In this document: positions 50,121 through 58,509 of the stretch, piece after piece
Layout: the number at the start of each line of letters is the position of its first letter
Position numbering within the stretch: position 1 is the first letter of the stretch
Source of the DNA: Bacillus sp. FJAT-27916
Lineage (GTDB): Bacteria > Bacillota > Bacilli > Bacillales > Pradoshiaceae
Assembly: GCF_001183965.1 (NCBI RefSeq)
Contig: NZ_LFZV01000001.1
Location: 3,067,263 to 3,131,262, forward strand
DNA length: 64,000 bases
Reading direction: 5' to 3'
Translations under genes and position numbers: made by a program
The notes under the pieces: model-generated
What the model was told of the DNA's origin: nothing
What the model saw: only the letters and a program-made list of their open reading frames with translations
Databases searched by the model: none

Positions 50121-53100
50121 CTGCTTCTTCCTCCTCTCTCAATGCAGTAAAGATGGCATCCTTCTTAGCTGGTTTTAATATTCGGTAATCATTGCTCTCA
50201 AGAGACGGGTCAAATTGGCAGACGGTTTTATACTGGCAGAAGGTGCAAGGCATCTTATTCTGCAGCCGGTATGGTTTAATGTCTGAGACCCCGCTTGTGA
50301 TTGCTGTTCCGGTATCTGTATAAATCTTCTTCATATGCTTGCTCAGAAGCGAGAACTCCTCTTCGCTCGCAATTTTGGAGGCGGCAGTGAACGTTCCATC
50401 CTTCTTGAAACCTGCAGGTACAATCAGTGATTCTCCGCCCTCTAAATCAGAGTCCATCATCTTGACGACCTCATCATCGCCAAGCAAGAGGCCCTTCATC
50501 TTGAAGCTCTTGAATACTTCTCGTTCTATTTGTTCAAGCGTATAGACGCCATTATTCTTAATCATTGGGTTATGGACGTGGAAGTACAATACCCCGGCAG
50601 GCTTTGCCTGCTTGCCGACCAACAGCGGTGAATGTGTGACAGCAATATCCAAGTAAGTCAGCATCTGCAGGGCAATCCCATAATAAATCTCCGTGAAATT
50701 CAAATCCTTGGAGCTCGATTTATAGTCAACGATACGTAAATACGTTCCATCTCCCACATCAGCCCGGTCCACTCGGTCAATCCGTCCGGCAAGCTCCATC
50801 TTCGTTCCATTCTTCAGGGAGAAGGTTAATGGCGGCAAATCTCCCCGCTTCCCGAAACCAAGCTCCAGCCCAATCGGGGAGAACTGGCTGTTTCTTGCCT
50901 GACCGCTCAAGGTGATGGATGCCCGGCCGACAACATGCTCGAGCTTCCTCTTCAAATAATGGAACCGGTTCGAGGATAATAGAATTTCATTTTGCAGCTT
51001 TGGTGCCATCAGTTCGACCGCCTGGCGGGCAAGCTCTAAGCATTGCTCCTTCGTCATTGCTCCCCATGTCGTTCCAGTTTTGATGATTTGTTCTGTCATC
51101 CACTGAAGCGCTCCGTGGAACATCTCTCCTATATCCGGCGCCTCCAGCTTGTACACTTCACGGTCGCGCAGCCTGAGTCCGTGGGATGTGTAATGAGCAA
51201 ATGGACAGCTGTTAAAGAGCTCCATCCTTGAGACGCTTCCCTGGATGGTTTCCCCGTATAATTCCTGAGCCTTCTCATCAGGAATCTTCTTCGCCTTGTT
51301 CTCATAAGACAAAGCAGAGAGAACGAAGGCCGCCTGGTCTTTCATTGGACCGTCCTGGCGGTATTCGTTGTAAACATCCCACCAAATATCAGAAACAGGA
51401 TAGTTTTTCTTCTTCTGCAGCAGCTGGCCGGCAAGGAAGGAAAGTGTCGATCTCGTATGAACGATATACTCAAGCTGGAGCTCATCACTCATTTCTGCCG
51501 GGTCATGAACGAAGAAGGTTTCTTTATTATGGACAAATAAATCCTTGATCCGCTTGATATAGGATGAGGCGAGCAGCTGCTTGCCCTCATCATCTGCAAG
51601 CGGATAGGAGTAATACGTATAATCTGATGCGAGCAAGAATGCTTTATACGCAGCAAATTCCTCATCCAAAAGCTTGGTCTTAGAGGTCGGCGCAAGCTTC
51701 AGTCCAGCAGACTGCAGTGTTTCACGGTCCGCATCTGACAGGATGCCCTCGTCACTCATTCTCGATGGGATGACGCCTTCATTTAAACCGGCAATAAAAG
51801 CAATCTTCACGTTTTGTGGACGTGATAAATCGAGATTCGTGACAACGACTTGGTCAAGTGACGGCGGGATTAAGGAGAAATTCAGCGTTTCAATCCCGCT
51901 CTCCATAATCGCCGTGAAATTCTTCATCGTAATCGGCCTGTCACCGGCAATCTCGACAAACTGGTCAAGCAAATCGATGACACCATTCCACGCTTGTCCA
52001 TGCTCGGCCGCATTAGTGAGCTGCCCTTCCTCTTCTCCCATTTCCGCAAGCCTCTCAAGCTTGGCTGGTACAGCCAGCTCATCAAGATATTGATAGAAGG
52101 CTTGGGCATAGTCAATTCCGAGCTTCGCCTTCTTAATTCGGTTCATGAGACGGCGGAGCGGTTCAGCTACCTCTTCCTTGATGGCATTGATTTCTGCTTC
52201 CATCTTTAATTCTGCATCGGTCTGAACCGTATCGACTAGTTCAAGGCCGCGATTACGTTTATACGTCCAAGTCTGCTTTTTCGTCCAGCGGTCCCCGTAA
52301 TATCCTCTTGAGAGCACATAGTTTTCAAGAACAGCTGCCTTCTCGCGCGCTTGTTTCAAATCGGAGCCTTCGGCAAATAATAAATCCGTCTTAATGGCCC
52401 TGAAAACCGGCTCATACCGCCAGTTTGTCGAGAGAATCTCCATCGTGGAGCGAATAAGTTCAATAAGCGGGTGATTGAGCATTGGCCTCTTCTCATCAAT
52501 GAAGAACGGAATACCGTAATCGGTGAATACGGTCTCCACCACTTCTGCATACTCTCCACTGTTGCGCGTTAAGACAAAAATATCCCGATAACGATACCCT
52601 TCACGTACTGACTTTAGGATTTTCCTCGCGATTCCCTCCACCTCTGCGCGGCGATTGCCGGATGGGCAGAACTCAAATTGGGGCTCCTCCTCAAAGACGG
52701 GGGCCGGACGGTTCGCGAACCATTGATCCAAATGCTGCATAGATTCATTCTGAATGAAGCGATGCGGCTCAACAAATAGGCGGTCCTCTTCAATCGGCAC
52801 GCCATTATCCTGAGCAATCTGGTAAAGGTCAAAATACGTCTCTCCTGTCATGCGGAACAGATGGAGAGGGTCCGGCATCTCGCTCTTGAATGGTTGATCA
52901 AGCGTTAAGGAAACCGTCACATTGCGGCAGGTTTGCATTAAGCTTGCTAAGATGCCGTATTCCTGTGTCGTAAAGCTGTAGAATCCATCCACATAAATCT
53001 CTGCATTACGTAAATAGGAGGATTCCGGGATTTTCTCCATCAGCAGGGTAAAATAATCCTCTGTATCGACATATTTGCCGGTAAGTTCTTGTTCAAAGCC

Positions 53101-53592
53101 ATCATAAATCACTGTTAAATCATCCAGCTTGGAGCGAAGAATCGGTGACAGCTCTCCTTCTGATTTCTCCGCCATTTCAGCTGGCGTAAGGCAATAACGC
53201 TTGCATTCCTTCAACATCTCGTTTAACTGTGCGATAAAGCCCTGCTTATCGCTGGAGCGCTTAAAGGTCGTCAGGTCATCCTTCTTTTCCTCGAGGATTT
53301 TGCGAATAACCATATTGACCCCGACATTGCTCAAATGCCGGCGCCCCATCCCTCCTGTCTCCTGCAGGATCTTCCAGGCGAGACGGCTAAAGCTGAACAC
53401 CTGGGTGCGGATCATCCCGCCAAGTCCCGGTGTATTAATCAGCTCAAGCTCAGCCTGAAAGGTCATTTGGTCTGGTACGATATATATAATAGAAGGACCT
53501 TCTGGGTCTTCTGCCAGCTTGGTCCGAATTTCATCTAAAATGGCCGTGGTCTTCCCCGTGCCTGTTTTACCAATATAGAATTGTAAAGACAT
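50113..53592 (-). CDS. addB: ATP-dependent helicase/nuclease subunit B
   Basis: The 1159-residue protein has an N-terminal Walker A (GKTGTGKTTAILDEI) and a C-terminal nuclease with LRIVDYKSSSK. The four iron-sulfur cysteines are present: one in NSCPFAHY near residue 795 and C1116, C1119 and C1125 in CTFCQYKTVC. These fold the nuclease domain as in B. subtilis AddB. GGGGGAG precedes the ATG. It is first in the addBA operon. Confidence 0.97.
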   Translation of the reverse strand: MSLQFYIGKTGTGKTTAILDEIRTKLAEDPEGPSIIYIVPDQMTFQAELELINTPGLGGMIRTQVFSFSRLAWKILQETGGMGRRHLSNVGVNMVIRKILEEKKDDLTTFKRSSDKQGFIAQLNEMLKECKRYCLTPAEMAEKSEGELSPILRSKLDDLTVIYDGFEQELTGKYVDTEDYFTLLMEKIPESSYLRNAEIYVDGFYSFTTQEYGILASLMQTCRNVTVSLTLDQPFKSEMPDPLHLFRMTGETYFDLYQIAQDNGVPIEEDRLFVEPHRFIQNESMQHLDQWFANRPAPVFEEEPQFEFCPSGNRRAEVEGIARKILKSVREGYRYRDIFVLTRNSGEYAEVVETVFTDYGIPFFIDEKRPMLNHPLIELIRSTMEILSTNWRYEPVFRAIKTDLLFAEGSDLKQAREKAAVLENYVLSRGYYGDRWTKKQTWTYKRNRGLELVDTVQTDAELKMEAEINAIKEEVAEPLRRLMNRIKKAKLGIDYAQAFYQYLDELAVPAKLERLAEMGEEEGQLTNAAEHGQAWNGVIDLLDQFVEIAGDRPITMKNFTAIMESGIETLNFSLIPPSLDQVVVTNLDLSRPQNVKIAFIAGLNEGVIPSRMSDEGILSDADRETLQSAGLKLAPTSKTKLLDEEFAAYKAFLLASDYTYYSYPLADDEGKQLLASSYIKRIKDLFVHNKETFFVHDPAEMSDELQLEYIVHTRSTLSFLAGQLLQKKKNYPVSDIWWDVYNEYRQDGPMKDQAAFVLSALSYENKAKKIPDEKAQELYGETIQGSVSRMELFNSCPFAHYTSHGLRLRDREVYKLEAPDIGEMFHGALQWMTEQIIKTGTTWGAMTKEQCLELARQAVELMAPKLQNEILLSSNRFHYLKRKLEHVVGRASITLSGQARNSQFSPIGLELGFGKRGDLPPLTFSLKNGTKMELAGRIDRVDRADVGDGTYLRIVDYKSSSKDLNFTEIYYGIALQMLTYLDIAVTHSPLLVGKQAKPAGVLYFHVHNPMIKNNGVYTLEQIEREVFKSFKMKGLLLGDDEVVKMMDSDLEGGESLIVPAGFKKDGTFTAASKIASEEEFSLLSKHMKKIYTDTGTAITSGVSDIKPYRLQNKMPCTFCQYKTVCQFDPSLESNDYRILKPAKKDAIFTALREEEEADE

Positions 53593-53751
53593 TTCTCAAC
53601 TCCCCCTTTACATACCTACCGTCTATTTTACCATATCACCTCTTCCGCTCACGCATTCAAACCTCAAAAATGCAAACAAACATTCTGTTTTTTATTCCCA
53701 GCAACAGGGAATTAGGGAAGTGTACACAAAACCATATTAGGAGGAAATCGA

Positions 53752-54537
53752 ATGAGCAAAAGCATACTCATCACCGGAGCAGGTACCGGACTCGGACGTG
53801 GAACAGCCCTTGGACTGGCACAGGCAGGCCACCACGTGATTGCAACCGTTGAAATCACCAGCCAAGTCACCTCTTTAAGAGAAGAAGCAAAGGAAAAGGG
53901 AATTGAGCTTGAGGTTATGAAGGTCAATATTAATGACCCAGGAGATTTGAGAGCAATGGAGCATTGTGATTTTGACATATTCGTTGCCAATGCCGCTCTC
54001 GGAGAAGGAGGACCAATCGCTGAGATTCCAGTCCAGCGTCTGAAGGATCTATTTGAGACAAATGTATTCAGCACCTTAAAAACCGCCCAAATCGCCGCAC
54101 GAAAATTCGTGCAAAAGCAATCCGGCAAAATCGTGTTCGTCAGCTCAATTGCTGGCTTAAGTGCCGCTCCTTATCTCGGTCCCTATTCGGCCACAAAGCA
54201 CGCTCTTGAAGCCATCGCCCAATCCATGAAGGAAGAACTGAAACCATTCGGTGTCCAGGTTGCCACCATCAATCCCGGGCCATACAAAACCGGATTCAAT
54301 GACCGCATGGTTGAGGAACCGTGGAAATGGTACGATCCGAAGATCCACTTCACCACGCGAGAGCAATACGCCAAGGGAACCGAGGTATTCGAAAAGCAAT
54401 TTGCCCCTGAGGAAATGATTGCGAAAATGGTTGAGGTCATCCCGGCCGAGCATCATGCCTTCCGCACCGTCTGGCCGGAACGCTCTGAGAAGCAGGTCAA
54501 GGATTATGAACAAAAGATATGGGAAGATACGATTTAG
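53752..54537 (+). CDS. Short-chain dehydrogenase/reductase
   Basis: The 261-residue enzyme has ILITGAGTGLGRGTALGLAQAGH (cofactor site), VANAALGEGG, FVSSIAGLSAAPYLGPYSATKHALEAIAQSMKEEL (catalytic Ser, Tyr, Lys) and PGPYKTGFNDRM. The A-x-x-V cofactor strand region (IATVEI) does not decide NAD versus NADP. Substrate is unknown. GGAGG lies eight bases before the ATG. A shared terminator separates it from the convergent GNAT gene. Confidence 0.92.
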   Translation: MSKSILITGAGTGLGRGTALGLAQAGHHVIATVEITSQVTSLREEAKEKGIELEVMKVNINDPGDLRAMEHCDFDIFVANAALGEGGPIAEIPVQRLKDLFETNVFSTLKTAQIAARKFVQKQSGKIVFVSSIAGLSAAPYLGPYSATKHALEAIAQSMKEELKPFGVQVATINPGPYKTGFNDRMVEEPWKWYDPKIHFTTREQYAKGTEVFEKQFAPEEMIAKMVEVIPAEHHAFRTVWPERSEKQVKDYEQKIWEDTI

Positions 54538-54545
54538 ACAAAATG

Positions 54546-54590
54546 AAAACGCCAGCGGGTTCAAGACATTCTCCCGCTGACGTTTTTATT
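54546..54590. terminator. Bidirectional terminator between the SDR and GNAT genes
   Basis: CAGCGGG (54553-54559) pairs with CCCGCTG (54573-54579), with AAAACG/CGTTTT extending the stem and T runs on both strands. The GNAT stop (54586) lies in the tail. Confidence 0.85.
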
Positions 54591-54996
54591 TTTCCCACTC
54601 TGGTATCGTGATTCTATATCCGCTGAACGAGCGGAATCCCAGCTGTTCATAATAGGTTTTGGATGTTGAACTGGCCATCAGCTCCATCCGCGTCTTCGGA
54701 TAGAAGCTATGGGCATGCTTTAGCAAGGCCTTTCCAATATCACAGCCTCGGTACTCCTTCTTCACAAGCAGCTCGCATACATAAAGGGTGACCATCCCAT
54801 CTGTAAGACCGCGAATATACCCGGCCATCACTCCATTACATTCAGCCACGAAGGCGATATCAGAATGTTTCCAGGCAGCCCTTGTCTCCTCGGATTTCTC
54901 TGCTAGATTCGTCCATCCTTCCTCTTCATTTAACTGCTGTATATGAAAGAAATCCTTTTCTTCAAACCTTCGGATATGCATTTGCTTCGGCTGCAT
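54586..54996 (-). CDS. GNAT family N-acetyltransferase
   Basis: The 136-residue protein begins MHIRRFEEKDFFHIQQLNEEEGW and has the acetyl-CoA pyrophosphate loop ELLVKKEYRGCDIGKALLKHAHSF, then YYEQLGFRSFSGYRI. This is the minimal GNAT fold. Substrate is unknown. GGAGGTG precedes the ATG. Confidence 0.87.
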   Translation of the reverse strand: MQPKQMHIRRFEEKDFFHIQQLNEEEGWTNLAEKSEETRAAWKHSDIAFVAECNGVMAGYIRGLTDGMVTLYVCELLVKKEYRGCDIGKALLKHAHSFYPKTRMELMASSTSKTYYEQLGFRSFSGYRITIPEWEK

Positions 54997-55158
54997 AACA
55001 GCACCTCCGTTTTTTGAAGGCCAAAAATAATTCTATTGGTCCACCCAATGCAATCTCACTTTCCAATTATCTTCTCAATCATCAGCCCTACTCTAGATTA
55101 TCCCGTTTGCAGAATAAGAAACCCGGCCATCTGGCTAAAGACAGAATCAGGAGAGAGA

Positions 55159-55590
55159 TTAAAAAGAAATCATCGCACCGCGTTCATCAAATACGGATTC
55201 CGGATTCCACGCAATCTCCCAAAGATTGTTTTCAGGATCCGCAAAATAAGCTGTTCTCCCGCCCCAGAAGGCATCACTTGGTTCTCTTAAAATATTGCCG
55301 CCCGCTTTTCTAATCGTATCAATGGTTGTATCCACTTCCTCAGGTTTATTGACGTTGACAGCAAAGGATACTCCTCGAAAGGTATCTGCATTTTGATTTA
55401 TTTCTACTCCCGCATCCTTAGCCAATTCCTCAATAGGAAACAGGGAAAGCAGGACGCCTGCCGTTTTAAAGACAGCGTAATGATCAGAGCTTGTCCCCGT
55501 TTCTTCCCAACCTAATTTTTTGTAAAACGAACGTAAATCAGGCACATTGGTTGCACCAATTGTAATCAAGCTAACCCTTTGCAAAACCAT
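55159..55590 (-). CDS. VOC (glyoxalase/bleomycin-resistance) family protein
   Basis: The 143-residue protein carries both beta-alpha-beta modules: ISLITIGATNVPDLRSFYKKLGWEE-like at the start and FWGGRTAYFADPENNLWEIAWNP near the end. The C-terminal Glu (LWEIAW) is the typical metal ligand. It could be a small-molecule-binding or lyase enzyme; no specific substrate is evident. It stands alone on the minus strand. Confidence 0.88.
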   Translation of the reverse strand: MVLQRVSLITIGATNVPDLRSFYKKLGWEETGTSSDHYAVFKTAGVLLSLFPIEELAKDAGVEINQNADTFRGVSFAVNVNKPEEVDTTIDTIRKAGGNILREPSDAFWGGRTAYFADPENNLWEIAWNPESVFDERGAMISF

Positions 55591-55776
55591 TAATAGTCCC
55601 TCCTCTTTGTTTTAAATACCATCTTCAACACAATGGATCGTTAATCCTTCTTTCTGCCATTCCAATCTTCCGTTAACCTGCAAAAGGAAATGAACACCTG
55701 TTTCGTAACTGTACCTCCACAAGCAGGAAGAACCATCCATTTTATCGAATAAAAATGAGAGAAAGGAGGATTACTC

Positions 55777-56448
55777 ATGAATTATCTAAATTTATTCCTT
55801 GCAGCCGGTATCTTAGCCGGAATAGGCTGCTATGCCATGACTTACTATATATCCAAATTGATTTCCCCGCTTTATCGATCGCTTATGGTCGGCGGGGCAG
55901 CCGTCATGCTTTTGTTGGCAAGCATCGCCCTCATCGGTGGATGGGATGGCATTCCGTTTGGTTTCATGGCCATCGGCATTGGCATCGTCAGTGTCTTGCT
56001 CGCTCTGACTATTCGCTTTCCGTTCATCAAGCGAATCGGGCTGGTTCTTCTGGCCGGCTGGGCAGGCCTCTTGCTCGTCACTCCATTGTTGGCAGGGGAA
56101 ACAAACTATTGGGTGCTCGACAAGCAAGGAACTGATGGCTATACGGACTCTTCTCTTTCCAGCGAGTATGATGCCCTTCAGCGAAATGCGTCTGTCCGAG
56201 GTTATTCCATTCACACGATTTCAGAGGGCAATCCCGCTATCGTCCTCTCCCTTGGTGAGGTAATGAAAGGCTCTAACCTAGAAGTGGTAAACGTGGAGAA
56301 CGAAAACAACCGAACCACTATCACGGTACGGAGTTTTGCGAATGGGTCCTCTGAGGCAAATCCAACCATTATGATTGGCTTAAATGAGCTGAAAGAAGAA
56401 ATCATTGTCACCGATACCGATGGCACCCGTTATCCGAAACTGGACTGA
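55777..56448 (+). CDS. Membrane protein of unknown function (YesK-like N-terminus)
   Basis: The 223-residue protein has three to four membrane helices in residues 1-110, the first part recalling YesK-type small membrane proteins. An extracytoplasmic domain of about 115 residues follows, rich in beta-strand-like stretches (NRTTITVRSFANGSSEANPTIMIGLNELKEEIIVTDTDGTRY). No catalytic motif is seen. GAAAGGAGG lies nine bases before the ATG. A terminator overlaps the stop codon. Confidence 0.72.
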   Translation: MNYLNLFLAAGILAGIGCYAMTYYISKLISPLYRSLMVGGAAVMLLLASIALIGGWDGIPFGFMAIGIGIVSVLLALTIRFPFIKRIGLVLLAGWAGLLLVTPLLAGETNYWVLDKQGTDGYTDSSLSSEYDALQRNASVRGYSIHTISEGNPAIVLSLGEVMKGSNLEVVNVENENNRTTITVRSFANGSSEANPTIMIGLNELKEEIIVTDTDGTRYPKLD

Positions 56449-56463
56449 TGTCCAGTTTTTTAT
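56437..56463 (+). terminator. Terminator overlapping the stop of the membrane-protein gene
   Basis: AAACTGGAC (56437-56445) pairs with GTCCAGTTT (56450-56458); the TGA stop (56446-56448) is in the loop and a T run follows. Confidence 0.85.
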
Positions 56464-56578
56464 TGCCTGGATTTCTCAAACAGCTATGCTAATGTAACTA
56501 TTATTATTTACAGACCCCCAGTCCGTTCTATCATTCTCATTAATACTTTTCTGCCAATCACTTCACTAAAGGTGACTT

Positions 56579-56701
56579 ATGAAGCGTATAATCATTCTTG
56601 GTATAAACATGATGATATTCCAAACTATCTCTACGATAATATCTATTAGGACATCTTTAAGAAATCTGCCTACTTTTCTGATTCTCCTCATCTTCTACTG
56701 A
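56579..56701 (+). CDS. Possible 40-aa hydrophobic peptide
   Basis: An ATG with AAAGGTGA four bases upstream opens 40 codons: MKRIIILGINMMIFQTISTI followed by a basic stretch and FLILLIFY. It is the only candidate gene in the 304-bp gap between the membrane-protein and DUF1287 genes. Composition in AT-rich DNA can give such frames by chance, so the call is weak. Confidence 0.25.
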   Translation: MKRIIILGINMMIFQTISTIISIRTSLRNLPTFLILLIFY

Positions 56702-56752
56702 CCCCTGCTATTCTTCTGACCTGGAGCAATAAATGCCCTTTTCTATTTTCAA

Positions 56753-57451
56753 TCAATATTTCCATCTATAATGACCTACAATTGGTTGTTGATAAGAAGT
56801 TAATTTAATTTCCGATGCAAAAGGAGGGGTGTTATGAATTAAATAAGGGATGCCATCTTTGGCCCTTTTATCAGAAATGATGCCGGCATGGTCTGTCCCC
56901 TCCAAATAGATGACAATATCCCCAGGCTGCCACTCCGCTAAATTCTCTGGATCATTAGGAATCAATTCGGTCGTAAGGGATTCGGCAAATCGCTCAAAAA
57001 AGACATGCTGATTAGGAACCCTCCTGAAATCAATATGAGGATCAGGGTTTTCCCCTACCCGTGGATATAAAGACGAATGTTCTTGAATATCTTGATCCAT
57101 CAACTCTTTTAAATGGATGCCCGCTCCTGCCAATCCTCTCCAAATAACATCTGTGCATACTCCCTCGCTGTCTGGAGGATAACCGCCTTCATAATAAGCA
57201 CTCTTGTAACGTGTTCGATTCTCCACTTCTTCCCTCGCAGCATTCACGATGTCCAGCGGATCAGCCACCGTATTCTGATTTTGATCAACCCTTGCATACT
57301 TTTCCTCCACAGTAACTTTTTCTGCTAAGGGATTATCAAGATGTATACCTGCCATGTCCAAAATCAAACCGTCCCGATAAAGCATCGTAAACAAAGGAGC
57401 TGTCACTGCCAAACCCACGCCAGCTATCAACATTATTTTTTTCAGCTTCAT
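56753..57451 (-). CDS. DUF1287 family exported protein
   Basis: The 232-residue protein has an N-terminal membrane segment (IMLIAGVGLAVTAPLFTML) and an extracytoplasmic DUF1287 domain. It has YYEGGYPPDSEGVCTDVIWRGLAGAG (Cys99), DPHIDFRRVPNQHVFFERF, WQPGDIVIYLEGTDHAGIISDK and YLIHNTPP. The ordered Cys, His and Asn resemble an NlpC/P60-type cysteine peptidase triad, so a cell-wall amidase role is possible. GGGGGAG precedes the ATG. Confidence 0.83.
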   Translation of the reverse strand: MKLKKIMLIAGVGLAVTAPLFTMLYRDGLILDMAGIHLDNPLAEKVTVEEKYARVDQNQNTVADPLDIVNAAREEVENRTRYKSAYYEGGYPPDSEGVCTDVIWRGLAGAGIHLKELMDQDIQEHSSLYPRVGENPDPHIDFRRVPNQHVFFERFAESLTTELIPNDPENLAEWQPGDIVIYLEGTDHAGIISDKRAKDGIPYLIHNTPPFASEIKLTSYQQPIVGHYRWKY

Positions 57452-57589
57452 TTATCTCCCCCATCTGCATAAAGCAAACAATTATATATTCTGATAGTCA
57501 CTGAAATATACTCCCATATGGAATTCAACAATAAAGGGCATGAATCCTTCTTGAATTCATGCCTCATTAACTAGATTAAGAGCAAAATC

Positions 57590-58030
57590 TCAATATTCTA
57601 CAATCGTCAGCCATTGACCATCCGGCCCTACGGTTATGTGGGGAACTTTGAGTGCTTTAAAGAGTTCACCTAAATCAAGGTTTTTCTTGCTAATTTGATT
57701 TAAATGCTGGGATATATCTAACTCCGAAAAAATAAAAAAGTCTATTGTTGAAGACCTTAAATAAAACTCGTAAACATATTGTTTCTTACGATCCTTCACA
57801 TACCCCAAAAGTCCAATCGTCCTTGGGAAGATCTGTATTAAGGGGAATTTAATCTTTTGGATTACAACAAAATCATCCGACAGCTGATTTAGCAAATCCT
57901 CCTCCCAATCAGGAATAATGGCATATATATAACAATCTTGCTTATAAATGTCATCGATTATATCCACAAATTCCTGTTCATCTATTTCCTCATCCAGTAA
58001 TTGTTCCATTATCTTTGGGGTGCGATTCAC
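57590..58030 (-). CDS. Unrecognised soluble protein (146 aa)
   Basis: No family is recognised. The protein is acidic at the start (LLDEEIDEQEFVDIIDDIY), then alternates hydrophobic strands and helices (CYIYAIIPDWEEDLL, FVVIQKIKFPLIQIFPRTIGLLGYVKDRKKQYVYEFYL). It has no signal peptide or membrane helix. GTG 58030 is chosen because GAGGTGA lies just upstream; a GTG at 58039 overlaps that site. Its AT-rich composition and lack of recognised relatives suggest an accessory gene, for example an immunity-type protein, but this is speculation. Confidence 0.65.
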   Translation of the reverse strand: MNRTPKIMEQLLDEEIDEQEFVDIIDDIYKQDCYIYAIIPDWEEDLLNQLSDDFVVIQKIKFPLIQIFPRTIGLLGYVKDRKKQYVYEFYLRSSTIDFFIFSELDISQHLNQISKKNLDLGELFKALKVPHITVGPDGQWLTIVEY

Positions 58031-58110
58031 CTTAATCACCTCTTTGTTATTTGAATATTAAATCGAGATAGCTTTCCTCATCCTGCTGCCCTCTCCATTT
58101 GCATATGAGC

Positions 58111-58139
58111 AAAAAAAGAGCTGATAACAGCTCTTTTTT
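58111..58139. terminator. Bidirectional terminator
   Basis: AAAAAAGAGCTG pairs with CAGCTCTTTTTT around ATAA. It lies between the 82-aa gene (58167-58415) and the 146-aa gene, so it ends transcription of the former. Confidence 0.88.
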
Positions 58140-58166
58140 ACTAGAATTAACAAAGTCCTTTATTGA

Positions 58167-58415
58167 CTAACATTCACTTTCCTCACAACCACACTCATAT
58201 TCCTTGAAGATGAATTCCTTGTATAGTCTATACTCTTTAAATTCACGTGTATCCGATTCATATACCTTAACCAAAGGAGCCACATCCACCTTGGCCAATT
58301 CCTTAATTTGTTCCTCTACATCCTTCGTTAAATCCAGGATATATTCGTTCATGTCTATAAAAAGATCATTATGCTCACAGACATCATAAGTGACGGCCAA
58401 GTAAAATTTTTTCAT
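58167..58415 (-). CDS. Unrecognised small acidic protein with Cys-rich tail (82 aa)
   Basis: GGAGGGATAACAA precedes the ATG and a terminator follows, so this is a credible single gene. The product begins MKKFYLAVTYDVCEHNDLFI and ends KEYECGCEESEC. The three tail cysteines could bind a metal. No membrane segment or family is recognised. Confidence 0.68.
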   Translation of the reverse strand: MKKFYLAVTYDVCEHNDLFIDMNEYILDLTKDVEEQIKELAKVDVAPLVKVYESDTREFKEYRLYKEFIFKEYECGCEESEC

Positions 58416-58509
58416 TTGTTATCCCTCCACTAAACCCTCTCTATTTATCTTATATAGTTCACCTTTTATATGGAAGCAATAACTATTTTGAGACCAGCCT
58501 AACTTATGT

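Noticed and set aside
55014-55313. 99-codon plus-strand frame
   Set aside because: Antisense to the VOC gene for most of its length, composition unlike the neighbouring proteins, no ribosome site.
55813-56214. 133-codon minus-strand frame
   Set aside because: Shadow of the membrane-protein gene at 55777-56448, which has a strong ribosome site and terminator.
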